Shown: positions 9,507-18,706 of the stretch, piece by piece
How positions within the stretch are numbered: position 1 is the first letter of the stretch
Layout of the letters: every line of letters begins with the position of its first letter
Source: Methylococcaceae bacterium
GTDB lineage: Bacteria > Pseudomonadota > Gammaproteobacteria > Methylococcales > Methylomonadaceae
DNA: 50,612 nt
Direction: 5' to 3'
NCBI GenBank assembly: GCA_021647585.1
Contig: JAKIUK010000027.1
Location: forward strand, 1-50,612
Notes under the pieces: generated by a model
Told to the model about the DNA's origin: nothing
The model's input: only the letters and a program-made list of their open reading frames with translations
Database searches by the model: none
Made by a program: the position numbers and the translations under genes

Positions 9507-12185
9507 ATGAATAAAATGTTAATTACGGATGGCTCGGAACAAGGTGATATTGATCCGATTGAAACACAGGAATGGATAGATGCTTTGCAATCAGTTTTAG
9601 AGCGGGAAGATGGAGAGCGTGCACATTTTCTGATCGAAACATTGTTGGCTACAGCACGGAAGTCAGGGTCTGACATACCCTTCAGTGCAAACACGGAATA
9701 CCTGAATACTATTTCCGTAGAAGAGCAACCTCAATTCCCTGGGGATACCATAATTGAACAGAAAGTACGTTCATATATACGTTGGAATGCAATGATGATG
9801 GTATTGAGAGCCAATAAACATACCAATGTCGGTGGCCATATTGCCAGTTTTGCTTCAGCAGCGACGCTTTATGATGTCGGTCAAAATCATTTTTGGCACG
9901 GTGTGTCAGAAGAAAATCAAGGGGATTTAATTTTTACCCAGGGGCATTCTGCGCCGGGTATGTATGCTCGTGCTTTTCTACAAGGCCGTTTAACGGCAGA
10001 ACAATTAGATAATTTTCGTCAGGAAGTAAATGGTAACGGTTTACCTTCTTATCCGCATCCTTGGTTAATGCCTGAATTCTGGCAGTTTCCTACTGTATCA
10101 ATGGGCTTAGGTCCTATTATGGCAATTTATCAAGCCCGTTTTATGCGTTATATACAAGGACGGGGTTTTGCTGATACTTCAGGACGTAAAGTATGGGCGT
10201 TTTTAGGTGATGGTGAAACAGATGAACCGGAATCTTTAGGCGCAATCGGCATGGCAGGTAGGGAAGAACTGGATAATTTGATTTTTGTTGTTAATTGTAA
10301 CTTGCAACGTCTTGATGGTCCTGTACGTGGTAACGGAAAAATTATTCAAGAGCTGGAAGGCGAATTTCGTGGGGCCGGGTGGCATGTCATTAAAGTTGTT
10401 TGGGGACATTTATGGGATGCTTTATTAGCACGCGATAAAGAAGGACTGCTTGCCAAGCGGATGATGGAATGCGTGGATGGCGATTATCAAACCTTTAAGT
10501 CCAAAGATGGCGCTTATGTCCGCGAATTCTTCTTCAATACACCTGAGCTCAAATCAATGGTCGAAGATTATTCTGACCATGACATATGGGGACTGGATCG
10601 TGGTGGACATGATCCATCAAAAGTATTTGCCGCTTATCATGCGGCGGTAAATCATAAAGGACAACCTACCGTTATTTTAGCCAAAACTATTAAAGGTTAT
10701 GGAATGGGATCATCGGGTGAAGCGCAAAATACATCGCACCAACAGAAAAAAATGAGCCTGGAATCCTTGCGTCGTTTTAAAGATAAATATTCCTTGCCTG
10801 TCACAGATGTCGAGTTGGAAGACTTACCCTATCTAAAATTTGGCGAAGGTTCAGCAGAATTAAACTATATGCTGGAACGCCGCAAAAAACTAGGTGGCTT
10901 TATTCCTTCCAGACGTACTCAGGCATATCCTTTAGATGTGCCTGCTTTAGCTGATTTTAAACCTTTGTTAGCTGGTACAGGTGAAGGGCATGAAAGTTCT
11001 ACCACCATGGCTTTTGTACGTATGCTGGGTATATTGGTTAAGGATAAAAATATTGGGAAACGTATCGTACCGATTGTGCCTGATGAATCACGTACCTTTG
11101 GAATGGAAGGTATGTTCCGTCAATTAGGCATTTGGTCACAAGTTGGACAGTTGTACACGCCGCAAGATGCTGAACAATTAATGTACTACAAAGAAGATAA
11201 ACATGGTCAAGTGATACAAGAAGGGATAAATGAAGCTGGTGGTATGAGCGACTGGATTGCTGCAGGAACTTCCTATTCCACTCATGGTGTACCGATGATT
11301 CCTTTTTATATCTTCTATTCCATGTTTGGTTTTCAACGCGTTGCTGATCTTATCTGGGCAGCGGGTGATCAATGTACGCGTGGCTTTTTGTTAGGTGCAA
11401 CAGCAGGTAGAACCACCTTAAATGGTGAAGGTTTGCAGCATGAAGATGGTCATAGCCAGATTTTTGCCGCCACTGTTCCAAACTGTGTTTCTTATGATCC
11501 AACTTATGCTTATGAAGTTGCGGTAATCATTCAGGATGGTATGAAGCGGATGTATGTTGAGCAGGAGAATGTTTTTTATTACATCACGGTGATGAATGAA
11601 AATTATGAACAGCCAGCATTACCTGCAGGTGCGGAAGACGATATATTAAAAGGAATGTATTTGTTTAAAAAAGGTAAGCAGAATAAGTCGCCACGTGTGC
11701 AACTGATTGGTTCCGGTACTATATTCCGTGAAGCTGTTGCCGCAGCTGAATTATTACGTGATGACTGGAAAGTTGAGGCTGACTTATGGAGTTGTCCAAG
11801 TTTTAACGAGTTAGCCAAAGATGGTCAGAGTTGTGAACGCTGGAACCGCTTGCATCCGACAGAAACAGCCAAACAATCTCATGTTTCGCGTTGTTTAAAT
11901 AATGCGAAAGGCCCTGTTATTGCCAGTACAGATTATAATCGAGCCTTTGCTGAGCAAATCAGGGCATATATATCTGCGCCTTATACTGTTTTAGGTGTGG
12001 ATGGTTTTGGTCGTTCTGATACCCGTGAAAATCTGCGTAGTTTTTTTGAAGTTAATTGTTATCACATTGTGATAACAGCACTAAAAAGCCTGGCGGATAA
12101 TGGCGAGTTTGATTTGGCTAAAGTTGATGTGGCTATAGCAAAATACGATATTAACCCTGATATCTCAGCGCCTTGGTTGGTTTAA
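9507..12185 (+). CDS. aceE: Pyruvate dehydrogenase E1 component, homodimeric type
   Basis: The 892-aa E1 subunit decarboxylates pyruvate with thiamine diphosphate and passes the acetyl group to lipoyl-E2. It is close to the ~887-aa gammaproteobacterial enzyme. The thiamine-binding motif starts at GDGETDEPES (about 234) and ends near NCNLQRLDGPVRGN (about 262-275). Other landmarks are NVGGHIASFASAATLYDVG near the N-terminus, TLNGEGLQHEDGHS, and a C-terminal domain ending SAPWLV. A good ribosome site (cggag) precedes the ATG. Unusually, aceF does not follow directly: two unrelated genes lie between, and aceF starts 1.45 kb downstream. Confidence 0.97.
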   Translation: MNKMLITDGSEQGDIDPIETQEWIDALQSVLEREDGERAHFLIETLLATARKSGSDIPFSANTEYLNTISVEEQPQFPGDTIIEQKVRSYIRWNAMMMVLRANKHTNVGGHIASFASAATLYDVGQNHFWHGVSEENQGDLIFTQGHSAPGMYARAFLQGRLTAEQLDNFRQEVNGNGLPSYPHPWLMPEFWQFPTVSMGLGPIMAIYQARFMRYIQGRGFADTSGRKVWAFLGDGETDEPESLGAIGMAGREELDNLIFVVNCNLQRLDGPVRGNGKIIQELEGEFRGAGWHVIKVVWGHLWDALLARDKEGLLAKRMMECVDGDYQTFKSKDGAYVREFFFNTPELKSMVEDYSDHDIWGLDRGGHDPSKVFAAYHAAVNHKGQPTVILAKTIKGYGMGSSGEAQNTSHQQKKMSLESLRRFKDKYSLPVTDVELEDLPYLKFGEGSAELNYMLERRKKLGGFIPSRRTQAYPLDVPALADFKPLLAGTGEGHESSTTMAFVRMLGILVKDKNIGKRIVPIVPDESRTFGMEGMFRQLGIWSQVGQLYTPQDAEQLMYYKEDKHGQVIQEGINEAGGMSDWIAAGTSYSTHGVPMIPFYIFYSMFGFQRVADLIWAAGDQCTRGFLLGATAGRTTLNGEGLQHEDGHSQIFAATVPNCVSYDPTYAYEVAVIIQDGMKRMYVEQENVFYYITVMNENYEQPALPAGAEDDILKGMYLFKKGKQNKSPRVQLIGSGTIFREAVAAAELLRDDWKVEADLWSCPSFNELAKDGQSCERWNRLHPTETAKQSHVSRCLNNAKGPVIASTDYNRAFAEQIRAYISAPYTVLGVDGFGRSDTRENLRSFFEVNCYHIVITALKSLADNGEFDLAKVDVAIAKYDINPDISAPWLV

Positions 12186-12351
12186 AATTATGAATGTTTG
12201 GCTCAGGCTTGATTTTTAAGTTACTGTGTTAACAATATATGTCAATATATATTATGTGTTTTTATCCTTTGTATATGCTTAAGTTTAGATTGTTAGCTGA
12301 ACAACTATGGATGGATGAATAAACAATTTAAAATAGTGAGTGAATTTTAAG

Positions 12352-12951
12352 ATGAATAAAACTGTTATCGGTGGTTTTTATGTTAATCAATATAATGGAG
12401 AGCTAAGTCAACATATTAATAGAATTCTAACTGAATTCTTATTAACAGCTGAATTTAGGGAAATCACTCAGAAAATTAGAGTTAAACACAATAACATTAT
12501 AATAAAAAATGCATCTGAAACAGAAGTGAGATCACCAGGATTGAAGTTTGAGTCTCATAATTATAGAAATATAGTTTACATTTCTACGTCTGAATATAGA
12601 GCTTTCAAAACGCAATTACCTGACGATTTTGAAAGAAATTTTTCGCATATAAAAAATGATGATAAGTATTGGCAAGCTTATGATGAATTCGTTAATGACT
12701 ATCCAGAATTCTATCGACTGAGTTTACAAAGAACATTGTTTCATGAGATTCAACATTCAGGCCAAGTCGGATTTAATATAAATACTAAGTATTTGGTTAG
12801 CCCTGAAACATATGAAAATCCAATTATCAATAAGACTAATAAATATATGCAAAAGTACTATAAAGAGCCGTTAAGATTAAATCATAGAGATCATATTACC
12901 CAAAATTCAGAAAAAAAATGGCTTATTCATTTACCAAGGATTAAAAAATGA
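12352..12951 (+). CDS. HExxH-motif putative metalloprotease, accessory
   Basis: I do not recognise the family with certainty. The protein is about 199 aa from ATG 12352, or 203 aa from GTG 12340; neither start has a strong ribosome site. A zinc-protease-type motif, FHEIQHSGQ, has H135-E136-x-x-H139 in the longer numbering. The rest is rich in Lys, Asn and Ile and has no signal peptide or membrane segment. Size and motif recall NleD-like (M91) effector peptidases, but that is a weak guess. Its stop overlaps the next start by 4 nt, so the two genes form a coupled pair. Composition is markedly more AT-rich than aceE and aceF on either side, which suggests transfer. Confidence 0.6.
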   Translation: MNKTVIGGFYVNQYNGELSQHINRILTEFLLTAEFREITQKIRVKHNNIIIKNASETEVRSPGLKFESHNYRNIVYISTSEYRAFKTQLPDDFERNFSHIKNDDKYWQAYDEFVNDYPEFYRLSLQRTLFHEIQHSGQVGFNINTKYLVSPETYENPIINKTNKYMQKYYKEPLRLNHRDHITQNSEKKWLIHLPRIKK

Positions 12952-13445
12952 GAATTCTTTCAGTTTTAGTTCTAATTTCTGTCGTTTCTTTAGTTAAAGC
13001 TGATTATAGAAAAGAAATAAAACTATTAGAAAGTAAATTTTTGAAGACAGAATTAATTTCTATAACCTATAAATTTCAAGATCTTCCTGAAGATATTCAA
13101 TCTTGGATTAAAAATATCGCAGATTCAAATAATATAGCAAATTTTGGTGAAGCGTATAATGAGATAGATCTTATTGACCCGAAACTTCCAAGTACACAAC
13201 ATCAATATACCCTTTTTAACAATGATTTTTCAGTGTCTCTTATTAAAGTTGGAGGCATATTTCCGGTTAAGTGGTTGCTTCTGGTTGATCGTACTAATAA
13301 TAAATTCGCCTGTAAGTATCACCTTGACTGGAAGGTCGAATTCAGCGAAGGGTTAAAGTATCTTATTGGTAATAAGAGAGAAGCACAGAGTAAAAAATAT
13401 CTCAAAGGACTTTGTGAAAAAATTGAAAATGATCAAAAAATATAA
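12948..13445 (+). CDS. Small exported protein, unknown
   Basis: A 165-aa protein of unknown function. A clear signal peptide (MRILSVLVLISVVSLVKA) is followed by DYRKE, giving a cleavage site after about residue 19 and a mature periplasmic protein of ~146 aa. Two cysteines (FACKYHLDW and GLCEK) could form a disulfide. It is translationally coupled to the upstream HExxH protein by a 4-nt overlap, which would fit a toxin/effector with its periplasmic immunity protein, or a protease with its inhibitor. Both readings are inference from gene order. Confidence 0.6.
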   Translation: MRILSVLVLISVVSLVKADYRKEIKLLESKFLKTELISITYKFQDLPEDIQSWIKNIADSNNIANFGEAYNEIDLIDPKLPSTQHQYTLFNNDFSVSLIKVGGIFPVKWLLLVDRTNNKFACKYHLDWKVEFSEGLKYLIGNKREAQSKKYLKGLCEKIENDQKI

Positions 13446-13635
13446 ATGTAAGAAAAAAGATGGGTATATTAATCAATAGTTTCACAATAGCTTTCAACTG
13501 TGCTTACTCAATCACCAGTTGTTACTAATAAAATGTGGTCAAAAAGATAAATATTCCGAATTTATTACTTTCATTTTTTATGTCAAGTAATGTTGGCTTT
13601 ATACTAAATTATTGTTTTTTAGAGATTTAAAAAAT

Positions 13636-14931
13636 ATGAGCGAATTGATTGAAATAAAAATACCGGATTTAGGCGGTGCTGACGAAGTTGAAATTGTTGA
13701 AGTGCTTATTCAGTCAGGTGATGCTGTTGAACAAGAACAAACTTTGGCTGTAATGGAGAGCGACAAGGCAACAATGGATTTACCTTCCAGTTTGGCAGGA
13801 ACGATTCAGGAGGTTGTGATTAAAGTGGGAGACAAAGTTTCCCAGGATTCATTGGTTGCAATGATTCGACCTAGTAAAGGCTCTTCAAGTGTAGCAGTTG
13901 AGGAAGAAACAACAACAATTGTACAAGCAGCAGATGAAAAACCACCTGAAGTTAAGACTGAGCCAGCTGTTAAGGAAAAGATTGAAAAGAAAAAATCGAC
14001 AGCTATATCGGTTGATAAAGAACCCTCTTCAAACAGCAAGCCCCATGCCACGCCTAGTGTCAGGTTGTTTGCCAGGGAGTTGGGTGTTGAATTAAGCAGG
14101 TTACAACAGGGCAGTGGACGTAAAGGCCGAATCTTACGTGAAGATGTACAGGCTTATGTTAAAAAAGTCATGTCAGAGGGTGTCGTTCAAGGGAGTGGTA
14201 CAGGTATTCCTGGCATACCAGAAGTTGATTTTTCTCAATTCGGTGAAACTGATACGCAGCCATTGAGTAAGATAAAACGCTTAACTGGCGACCATATGGT
14301 TCGAGTATGTTTAAATCTGCCGATGGTTACTCAGCATGATGAGGCCGATATCAGTGAGATGGAAGATTTCAGAAAAGCACATAATGGCATTAAGCCGGAT
14401 ATAAAATTAACAGGTTTAGTTTTTATTATTAAAGCACTGACTGTTGCTCTTAAACAATTTCCACAATTTAACAGTTCCCTTTCTGCTGATGGGCAATCAT
14501 TAATCTTCAAAAAATATTTTAATATAGGAATTGCCGTTGAAACACCTAATGGTTTGGTTGTACCTGTCATTCGTGAAGCAGATACAATGAGTCTGAACCA
14601 GTTATCTGAAGCCTTAGTTGATTTAAGTGGTAAGGCAAGAGAAGGTAAATTACCTCCGTCAGCAATGCAAGGCGGAAGTATGTCAATTTCCAGTTTGGGT
14701 GGTATTGGTGGAACAGCTTTTACCCCCATTGTAAATGCACCGGAAGTTGCTATTTTAGGTATTAGCCGCTCGAAAATGCAACCGGTCTGGAATGGTAATG
14801 AGTTTGTACCACGTTTAATGCTTCCACTTGATTTGACTTATGATCATCGTGTGATTGACGGTGCAGAAGCAGCCAGATTTTTAGTAGCAATTACCCAGTA
14901 TTTGGGTGATATACGTCGTTTACTATTATAG
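13636..14931 (+). CDS. aceF: Dihydrolipoamide acetyltransferase (PDH E2)
   Basis: The E2 core of pyruvate dehydrogenase moves acetyl from E1 to coenzyme A. I chose ATG 13636 (MSELIEIKIPDLGG), preceded by agaga; the frame runs upstream only to a TTG. Residues 1-75 form one lipoyl domain with the lipoylated lysine in ESDKA (K44). An Ala/Pro/Lys/Glu-rich linker follows, then the E1/E3-binding domain (about 137-170, SVRLFARELGVELSRLQ), another linker, and the acyltransferase core with the catalytic DHRVIDG near residue 403. A single lipoyl domain is fewer than the three of the E. coli enzyme, hence the shorter 431 aa. lpdA follows 18 nt later. Confidence 0.95.
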   Translation: MSELIEIKIPDLGGADEVEIVEVLIQSGDAVEQEQTLAVMESDKATMDLPSSLAGTIQEVVIKVGDKVSQDSLVAMIRPSKGSSSVAVEEETTTIVQAADEKPPEVKTEPAVKEKIEKKKSTAISVDKEPSSNSKPHATPSVRLFARELGVELSRLQQGSGRKGRILREDVQAYVKKVMSEGVVQGSGTGIPGIPEVDFSQFGETDTQPLSKIKRLTGDHMVRVCLNLPMVTQHDEADISEMEDFRKAHNGIKPDIKLTGLVFIIKALTVALKQFPQFNSSLSADGQSLIFKKYFNIGIAVETPNGLVVPVIREADTMSLNQLSEALVDLSGKAREGKLPPSAMQGGSMSISSLGGIGGTAFTPIVNAPEVAILGISRSKMQPVWNGNEFVPRLMLPLDLTYDHRVIDGAEAARFLVAITQYLGDIRRLLL

Positions 14932-14949
14932 ACACAGGGAGTTATCGTT

Positions 14950-16362
14950 ATGACAGCTATAAATACTGAAGTTTTAGTTTTAGGTGGTGGCCCTGGAGGC
15001 TATACCGCTGCTTTTCGTGCAGCCGATTTAGGTAAAAAGGTAACTTTGATAGAGCGTTATCCTGTGATTGGAGGCGTTTGTTTAAACGTAGGCTGTATAC
15101 CTTCAAAAGCCTTGTTACATATGGCGCAGATTATTCACGAAGTTGAAGAAGTCGATAAGCATGGTATTAGTTATGGTAAGCCTAAATTTGATTTAGATAA
15201 AATCAGAAGCTGGAAAGAAAGCGTAAGCAATAGCCTGAATACAGGGTTAGCTGGTTTATGTAAACAACGAAATATTACTGTTGTTCAAGGTGTAGGTGCA
15301 TTTGATTCGGCTAATTCAATCGTTGTTGAGTCTGAAAAAAGTTCTCAAAGCATAACTTTTGAAAATGCAGTCATTGCAGCGGGTTCTCAGGCAACCAAAA
15401 TCCCTGTCTTTCCTAATGATGATCCTCGTTTATGGGATTCTACTGATGCACTTGAGCTGACTGAAATTCCTAAAAAATTGTTGGTAGTTGGAGGTGGGAT
15501 TATCGGTTTGGAAATGGCCACCGTATATCATGCATTAGGTTCAGAAATTAGCGTTGTAGAATTAATGGATCAAATTATTCCTGGTTGTGATGCTGATTTG
15601 GTTAGACCGTTACAGAAACGGATAAAGAAACAGTATAAAAACATTTGGTTAGAAACTAAAGTTGATGAAATAAAACCTTTAAAATCAGGGTTGAAAGTGA
15701 CTTTTTCTGGGAAAAATGCACCCGATCCGCAAACTTTTGATGCTGTATTAGTCGCTGTTGGACGTAGACCCAATGGGTTAAAAATTAATGCAGATAAAGC
15801 GGGTGTGAACGTTGATGAAATGGGCTTTATTCCAGTGGATGAGCAGCAACGAACCAATGTTGGTCATATTTTTGCTATTGGCGATATAGTGGGTAATCCC
15901 ATGTTGGCACATAAAGCCGTGCATGAAGGCAAAGTGGCAGCAGAAGTTATTTCTGGTTTAAAATCAGGTTTTGATGCTTTAACTATTCCTGCTGTAGCCT
16001 ATACCGACCCTGAAGTAACCTGGATGGGGTTAACTGAAAATCAGGCAAAACAAGAGGGTATTGAATACGATAAAGCTTCTTTTCCGTGGGCTGCCAGTGG
16101 CCGCTCGCTCAGTTTAGGCCGAAACGAAGGTTTAACCAAAATATTATGTGATAAAGAAACGGGTCGGATCCTGGGTGCAGGTATGGTCGGTCCTAATGCC
16201 GGTGAATTGATTGCTGAAGCCGTTTTAGCTTTAGAAATGGGTGCCGATGCGGAAGATGTTGGCTTATCAATACACCCACATCCATCATTATCTGAGACAT
16301 TTGGTTTTGCAGCAGAAATGATTACGGGTACTATTACTGATCTTTATATAAAGAGAAAGTAA
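14950..16362 (+). CDS. lpdA: Dihydrolipoamide dehydrogenase (E3)
   Basis: A 470-aa FAD disulfide oxidoreductase that reoxidises dihydrolipoyl-E2 with NAD+. Visible are the FAD motif GGGPGGYTAAFRAADLG (12-28), the redox-active CLNVGC pair (C44, C49), the NAD-binding VVGGGIIGLEMATVYHALG at about 180, and the C-terminal His-Glu catalytic region HPHPSLSE. A strong ribosome site (agggag) precedes the ATG. It is cotranscribed with aceF. Confidence 0.97.
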   Translation: MTAINTEVLVLGGGPGGYTAAFRAADLGKKVTLIERYPVIGGVCLNVGCIPSKALLHMAQIIHEVEEVDKHGISYGKPKFDLDKIRSWKESVSNSLNTGLAGLCKQRNITVVQGVGAFDSANSIVVESEKSSQSITFENAVIAAGSQATKIPVFPNDDPRLWDSTDALELTEIPKKLLVVGGGIIGLEMATVYHALGSEISVVELMDQIIPGCDADLVRPLQKRIKKQYKNIWLETKVDEIKPLKSGLKVTFSGKNAPDPQTFDAVLVAVGRRPNGLKINADKAGVNVDEMGFIPVDEQQRTNVGHIFAIGDIVGNPMLAHKAVHEGKVAAEVISGLKSGFDALTIPAVAYTDPEVTWMGLTENQAKQEGIEYDKASFPWAASGRSLSLGRNEGLTKILCDKETGRILGAGMVGPNAGELIAEAVLALEMGADAEDVGLSIHPHPSLSETFGFAAEMITGTITDLYIKRK

Positions 16363-16371
16363 CATTATAAC

Positions 16372-16402
16372 TTCTAGTTCCCAGGCTGATTTGGGGCTAG
16401 AA
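16372..16402. promoter_or_regulatory. Hairpin between lpdA and the flavin reductase gene
   Basis: The arms ttctagttccc and ggggctagaa pair around a 10-nt loop. No T-run follows, so it is more likely an mRNA stability or attenuating hairpin than a full terminator. Confidence 0.4.
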
Positions 16403-16424
16403 ATACTAAGCGGGTAGGGATTTT

Positions 16425-16907
16425 ATGTCAGTTGATGAACAAGATTTTAAAAATGCACTCAAATCATGGGCAACTGGGGTGACGGTAGTTACTTCAAAAA
16501 CGGAAGATTTTGGTCTAAAAGGGATGACGGCAACATCATTTAGCAGTGTTTCACTTAATCCTCCACAAATCCTGGTTTGTATCAATAAATCAGCAGATAC
16601 CGGGGATGCCGTTTTAGCAGGTAAATCTTTTGCAATCAATATTTTAAAAGTAGATCAGCAGGAAATTTCCAATCAGTTTTCCGGAGCAACAAGTCAGGAA
16701 GAAAGGTTCGCTAATGTAAACTGGCATGAAGGTGAAACGGGATCGCCAGTTATTGACGATGCTTTAGCTTCCATTGAATGCACAGTTGTTCAGCAAGTAT
16801 TAGCTGGAACGCATTGGGTGATTATTGGTGAGGTACAGAGTGTTTCATGCCGTTCTGGTGAGCCATTGTTATATTACAACTCTTCTTATCGTGAGTTGAC
16901 TGCCTAA
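16425..16907 (+). CDS. Flavin reductase-like domain protein
   Basis: A 160-aa protein with the FMN-binding split-barrel fold of the flavin reductase-like family. Family text includes SWATGVTVVTSKTEDFGLKG near the start, GMTATSFSSVSLNPPQILVCI, the NILKVDQQEISNQFSG segment, and C-terminal LLYYNSSYREL. Such proteins reduce FMN or FAD with NAD(P)H for a partner monooxygenase. A partner is not adjacent; the halogenase-like enzyme at 4171 would need reduced flavin, but the connection is speculation. It lies 62 nt after lpdA and may be read through from it. Confidence 0.85.
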   Translation: MSVDEQDFKNALKSWATGVTVVTSKTEDFGLKGMTATSFSSVSLNPPQILVCINKSADTGDAVLAGKSFAINILKVDQQEISNQFSGATSQEERFANVNWHEGETGSPVIDDALASIECTVVQQVLAGTHWVIIGEVQSVSCRSGEPLLYYNSSYRELTA

Positions 16908-17066
16908 GGGAGATGGTAATAAATAATCATCCAAATATCATGTAGATTTTTTATTTCTGTTTAAATCTTCTCAAGAGGAGCATAGTTACTCTATGTGACG
17001 ATTGAGAAGATTTAAACAGGGATAAAAAGGCAAGTGAGATTGGATGATTATTTGTTTCCACCTCCC
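16908..17066. repeat. 159-bp fold-back palindrome, copy 1
   Basis: The whole element is a long imperfect palindrome between convergent genes. Outer arms include aaataatcatccaa and ttggatgattattt; inner arms are tgtttaaatcttctca and tgagaagatttaaaca; the centre is catagttactctatg. It starts directly after the flavin reductase stop and ends 6 nt before the bpt stop, so it may double as a bidirectional terminator. Length and layout match the element at 19688-19847. Confidence 0.8.
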
Positions 17067-17071
17067 TAATA

Positions 17072-17773
17072 CTATGATTCTATAGTTTGCCATTCATTTG
17101 CTATAAAACCCTGTATCGGCTGGTACTGGGTTTTATAAGACATTTTTCTACAGTTTTTAATCCAAAATCCCATGTAGACAAATTTTAGTTGCATTTCTAT
17201 CGCGTGTTGAATTTGCCATAAAACCGCGTAAGTTCCTAAACTGTATTGTGAGAATTTAGGCTCAAAAAAAGTATACACAGCTGATAAGGCGTTATCTAAT
17301 ACGTCAACAATTGCCACAGCTGCAAGTTCCTTATCAATAGAAAATTCAACAAATAAAGTGTTACACCAGCTGCTGGTAAGGAAGTTAATGTAGTCCTCAT
17401 CAGTTGAGTCAGCCATTCCTCCTTCTTTATGTCTATTTTTTTGATAGCGCATATACATATCAAAATGAGCTTGTTCAAACCGAGCTGGTTTTACAATGAC
17501 GGTGGTATGCAGGTTTTTTTTTAGACAACGTTTTTGATTTCTATTCGCTATAAACTGAGTAGCAACTAGCCGGGTGGCAATACATTGCGAACAAGCTGAG
17601 CAGTGCGGAGTGTATACTTCATTTCCGCTACGCCTAAAACCTTGTTCAATAAGTTGGCTGTAGATTGCAGTATTTAATGAAAAAGAAGGATGAACAAAAG
17701 CGGATCGTGAGTTTTTCTTATCCAGATAACTACAAGGGTGTTCCTCTGTAACTGCTAAGGGGATAGATATCAC
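17072..17773 (-). CDS. bpt: Aspartate/glutamate leucyltransferase (Bpt)
   Basis: A 233-aa ATE-type aminoacyl-tRNA-protein transferase. Bacterial Bpt attaches leucine to proteins with N-terminal Asp or Glu, marking them for ClpS/ClpAP. The family core is visible: CSYLDKKNSRSAFVHP near the N-terminus, the cysteine-rich YTPHCSACSQCIATR, YMRYQKNRHKEGGMAD, and the C-terminal YMGFWIKNCRKMSYKTQY. Its start overlaps the aat stop by 4 nt, so the two enzymes of the bacterial N-degron pathway are translationally coupled. Confidence 0.93.
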   Translation of the reverse strand: MISIPLAVTEEHPCSYLDKKNSRSAFVHPSFSLNTAIYSQLIEQGFRRSGNEVYTPHCSACSQCIATRLVATQFIANRNQKRCLKKNLHTTVIVKPARFEQAHFDMYMRYQKNRHKEGGMADSTDEDYINFLTSSWCNTLFVEFSIDKELAAVAIVDVLDNALSAVYTFFEPKFSQYSLGTYAVLWQIQHAIEMQLKFVYMGFWIKNCRKMSYKTQYQPIQGFIANEWQTIES

Positions 17774-18471
17774 AGTGCTATCTGATTCCAGGCGGTGTTG
17801 CTAGGTTGAATGGCACAATATTGCTTTATTAATCTGGAAAACTCTTTCCTCTCAATTTCTTCAGCGCCCAAACTGCTAAGGTGATTTGTATGAACCTGGC
17901 AATCTATCAATTGATAGTTCCATGCAGAAAGTTGTTGAACCAGAAAACAAAAAGCCACTTTTGATGCATTTGTTTTTTTGTGAAACATAGATTCCCCAAA
18001 AAATACTTGTCCAATAGCAATACCGTATAGTCCACCGACTAATTCACCTTCAAACCAGGCTTCAATGGAATGGGCGACGCCTTGCTGATGTAGTTCAGTG
18101 TAGGCCAGATACATTTCTTCTGTTATCCAGGTACCAGACTCATCATCTCTAGGAGCAGCACAGTATTGCATGACCTGGGGAAATGCCTGATCATAAGTTA
18201 CTTTAAAAAGGTCTTTGCGGATAGTTTTTCCAAGGCTGCGAGAAACCTTTAGATGTTCTGGAAATAGTACTAAACGAGGGTCGGGCGACCACCATAAAAC
18301 GGGTTCGCCTGGACTATACCAAGGAAAAATCCCTTGTTTATAGGCATTAATGATACGTTGAGAAGATAGGCAGCCACCAATAGCCAGTAATCCATCTGGA
18401 TCTGTTAAAGCTGTTTCAATTGCTGGAAAATCCTGCTCAGGATTTGATGGGTCTAATATGGGTAATTGCAT
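17770..18471 (-). CDS. aat: Leucyl/phenylalanyl-tRNA--protein transferase
   Basis: A 233-aa enzyme that adds Leu or Phe to proteins with N-terminal Lys or Arg. Diagnostic text: DPDGLLAIGGCLS, AYKQGIFPWYSPGEPVLWWSPDPR, SLGKTIRKDLF, GTWITEEMYLAY, GLYGIAIGQVFFGESMFH and LIDCQVHTNHLSSLGAEEI. Length matches the family. It is the first gene of the aat-bpt pair; no clpS or clpA lies in the window. Confidence 0.96.
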   Translation of the reverse strand: MQLPILDPSNPEQDFPAIETALTDPDGLLAIGGCLSSQRIINAYKQGIFPWYSPGEPVLWWSPDPRLVLFPEHLKVSRSLGKTIRKDLFKVTYDQAFPQVMQYCAAPRDDESGTWITEEMYLAYTELHQQGVAHSIEAWFEGELVGGLYGIAIGQVFFGESMFHKKTNASKVAFCFLVQQLSAWNYQLIDCQVHTNHLSSLGAEEIERKEFSRLIKQYCAIQPSNTAWNQIAL

Positions 18472-18595
18472 GGTTTTTAAATTCCCATGCTTGTCATAGG
18501 AAGATATATTTAATTCAGAGTCTTAGTAAAAAAGAGTTTTTTGTCAATGTTGTATTGACGAGGAGTTGTAATTCCACCTTGTTATACTATTAAAT

Positions 18596-18660
18596 GTAGG
18601 GTGTGTTGTACGCACCTTTGCGGACATGAAAGACTGTTTGGTGCGTACAACGCACCCTAC
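18596..18660. repeat. gtagggtg palindrome, copy 1
   Basis: A 65-bp fold-back unit whose arms gtagggtgtgttgtacgcac and gtgcgtacaacgcaccctac are 20-bp near-perfect inverted repeats. It sits between trxB and aat, both on the minus strand. The same arm recurs at 31744-31826 and, in half form, at about 31682. Confidence 0.85.
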
Positions 18661-18706
18661 ATAATAGTATCTGTTTAAATGTGCCAAAGTGGGATTGAAA
18701 AAAGCT

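Noticed and set aside
12340..12951. Firm call as M91 (NleD-like) effector
   Set aside because: Only the HExxH motif and size match from memory; no secretion system is in the window, so the call is left open.
16908..17066. Simple rho-independent terminator between flavin reductase and bpt
   Set aside because: The palindrome is far too long and has a counterpart of equal length in a divergent spacer; kept as a fold-back element that may also terminate.
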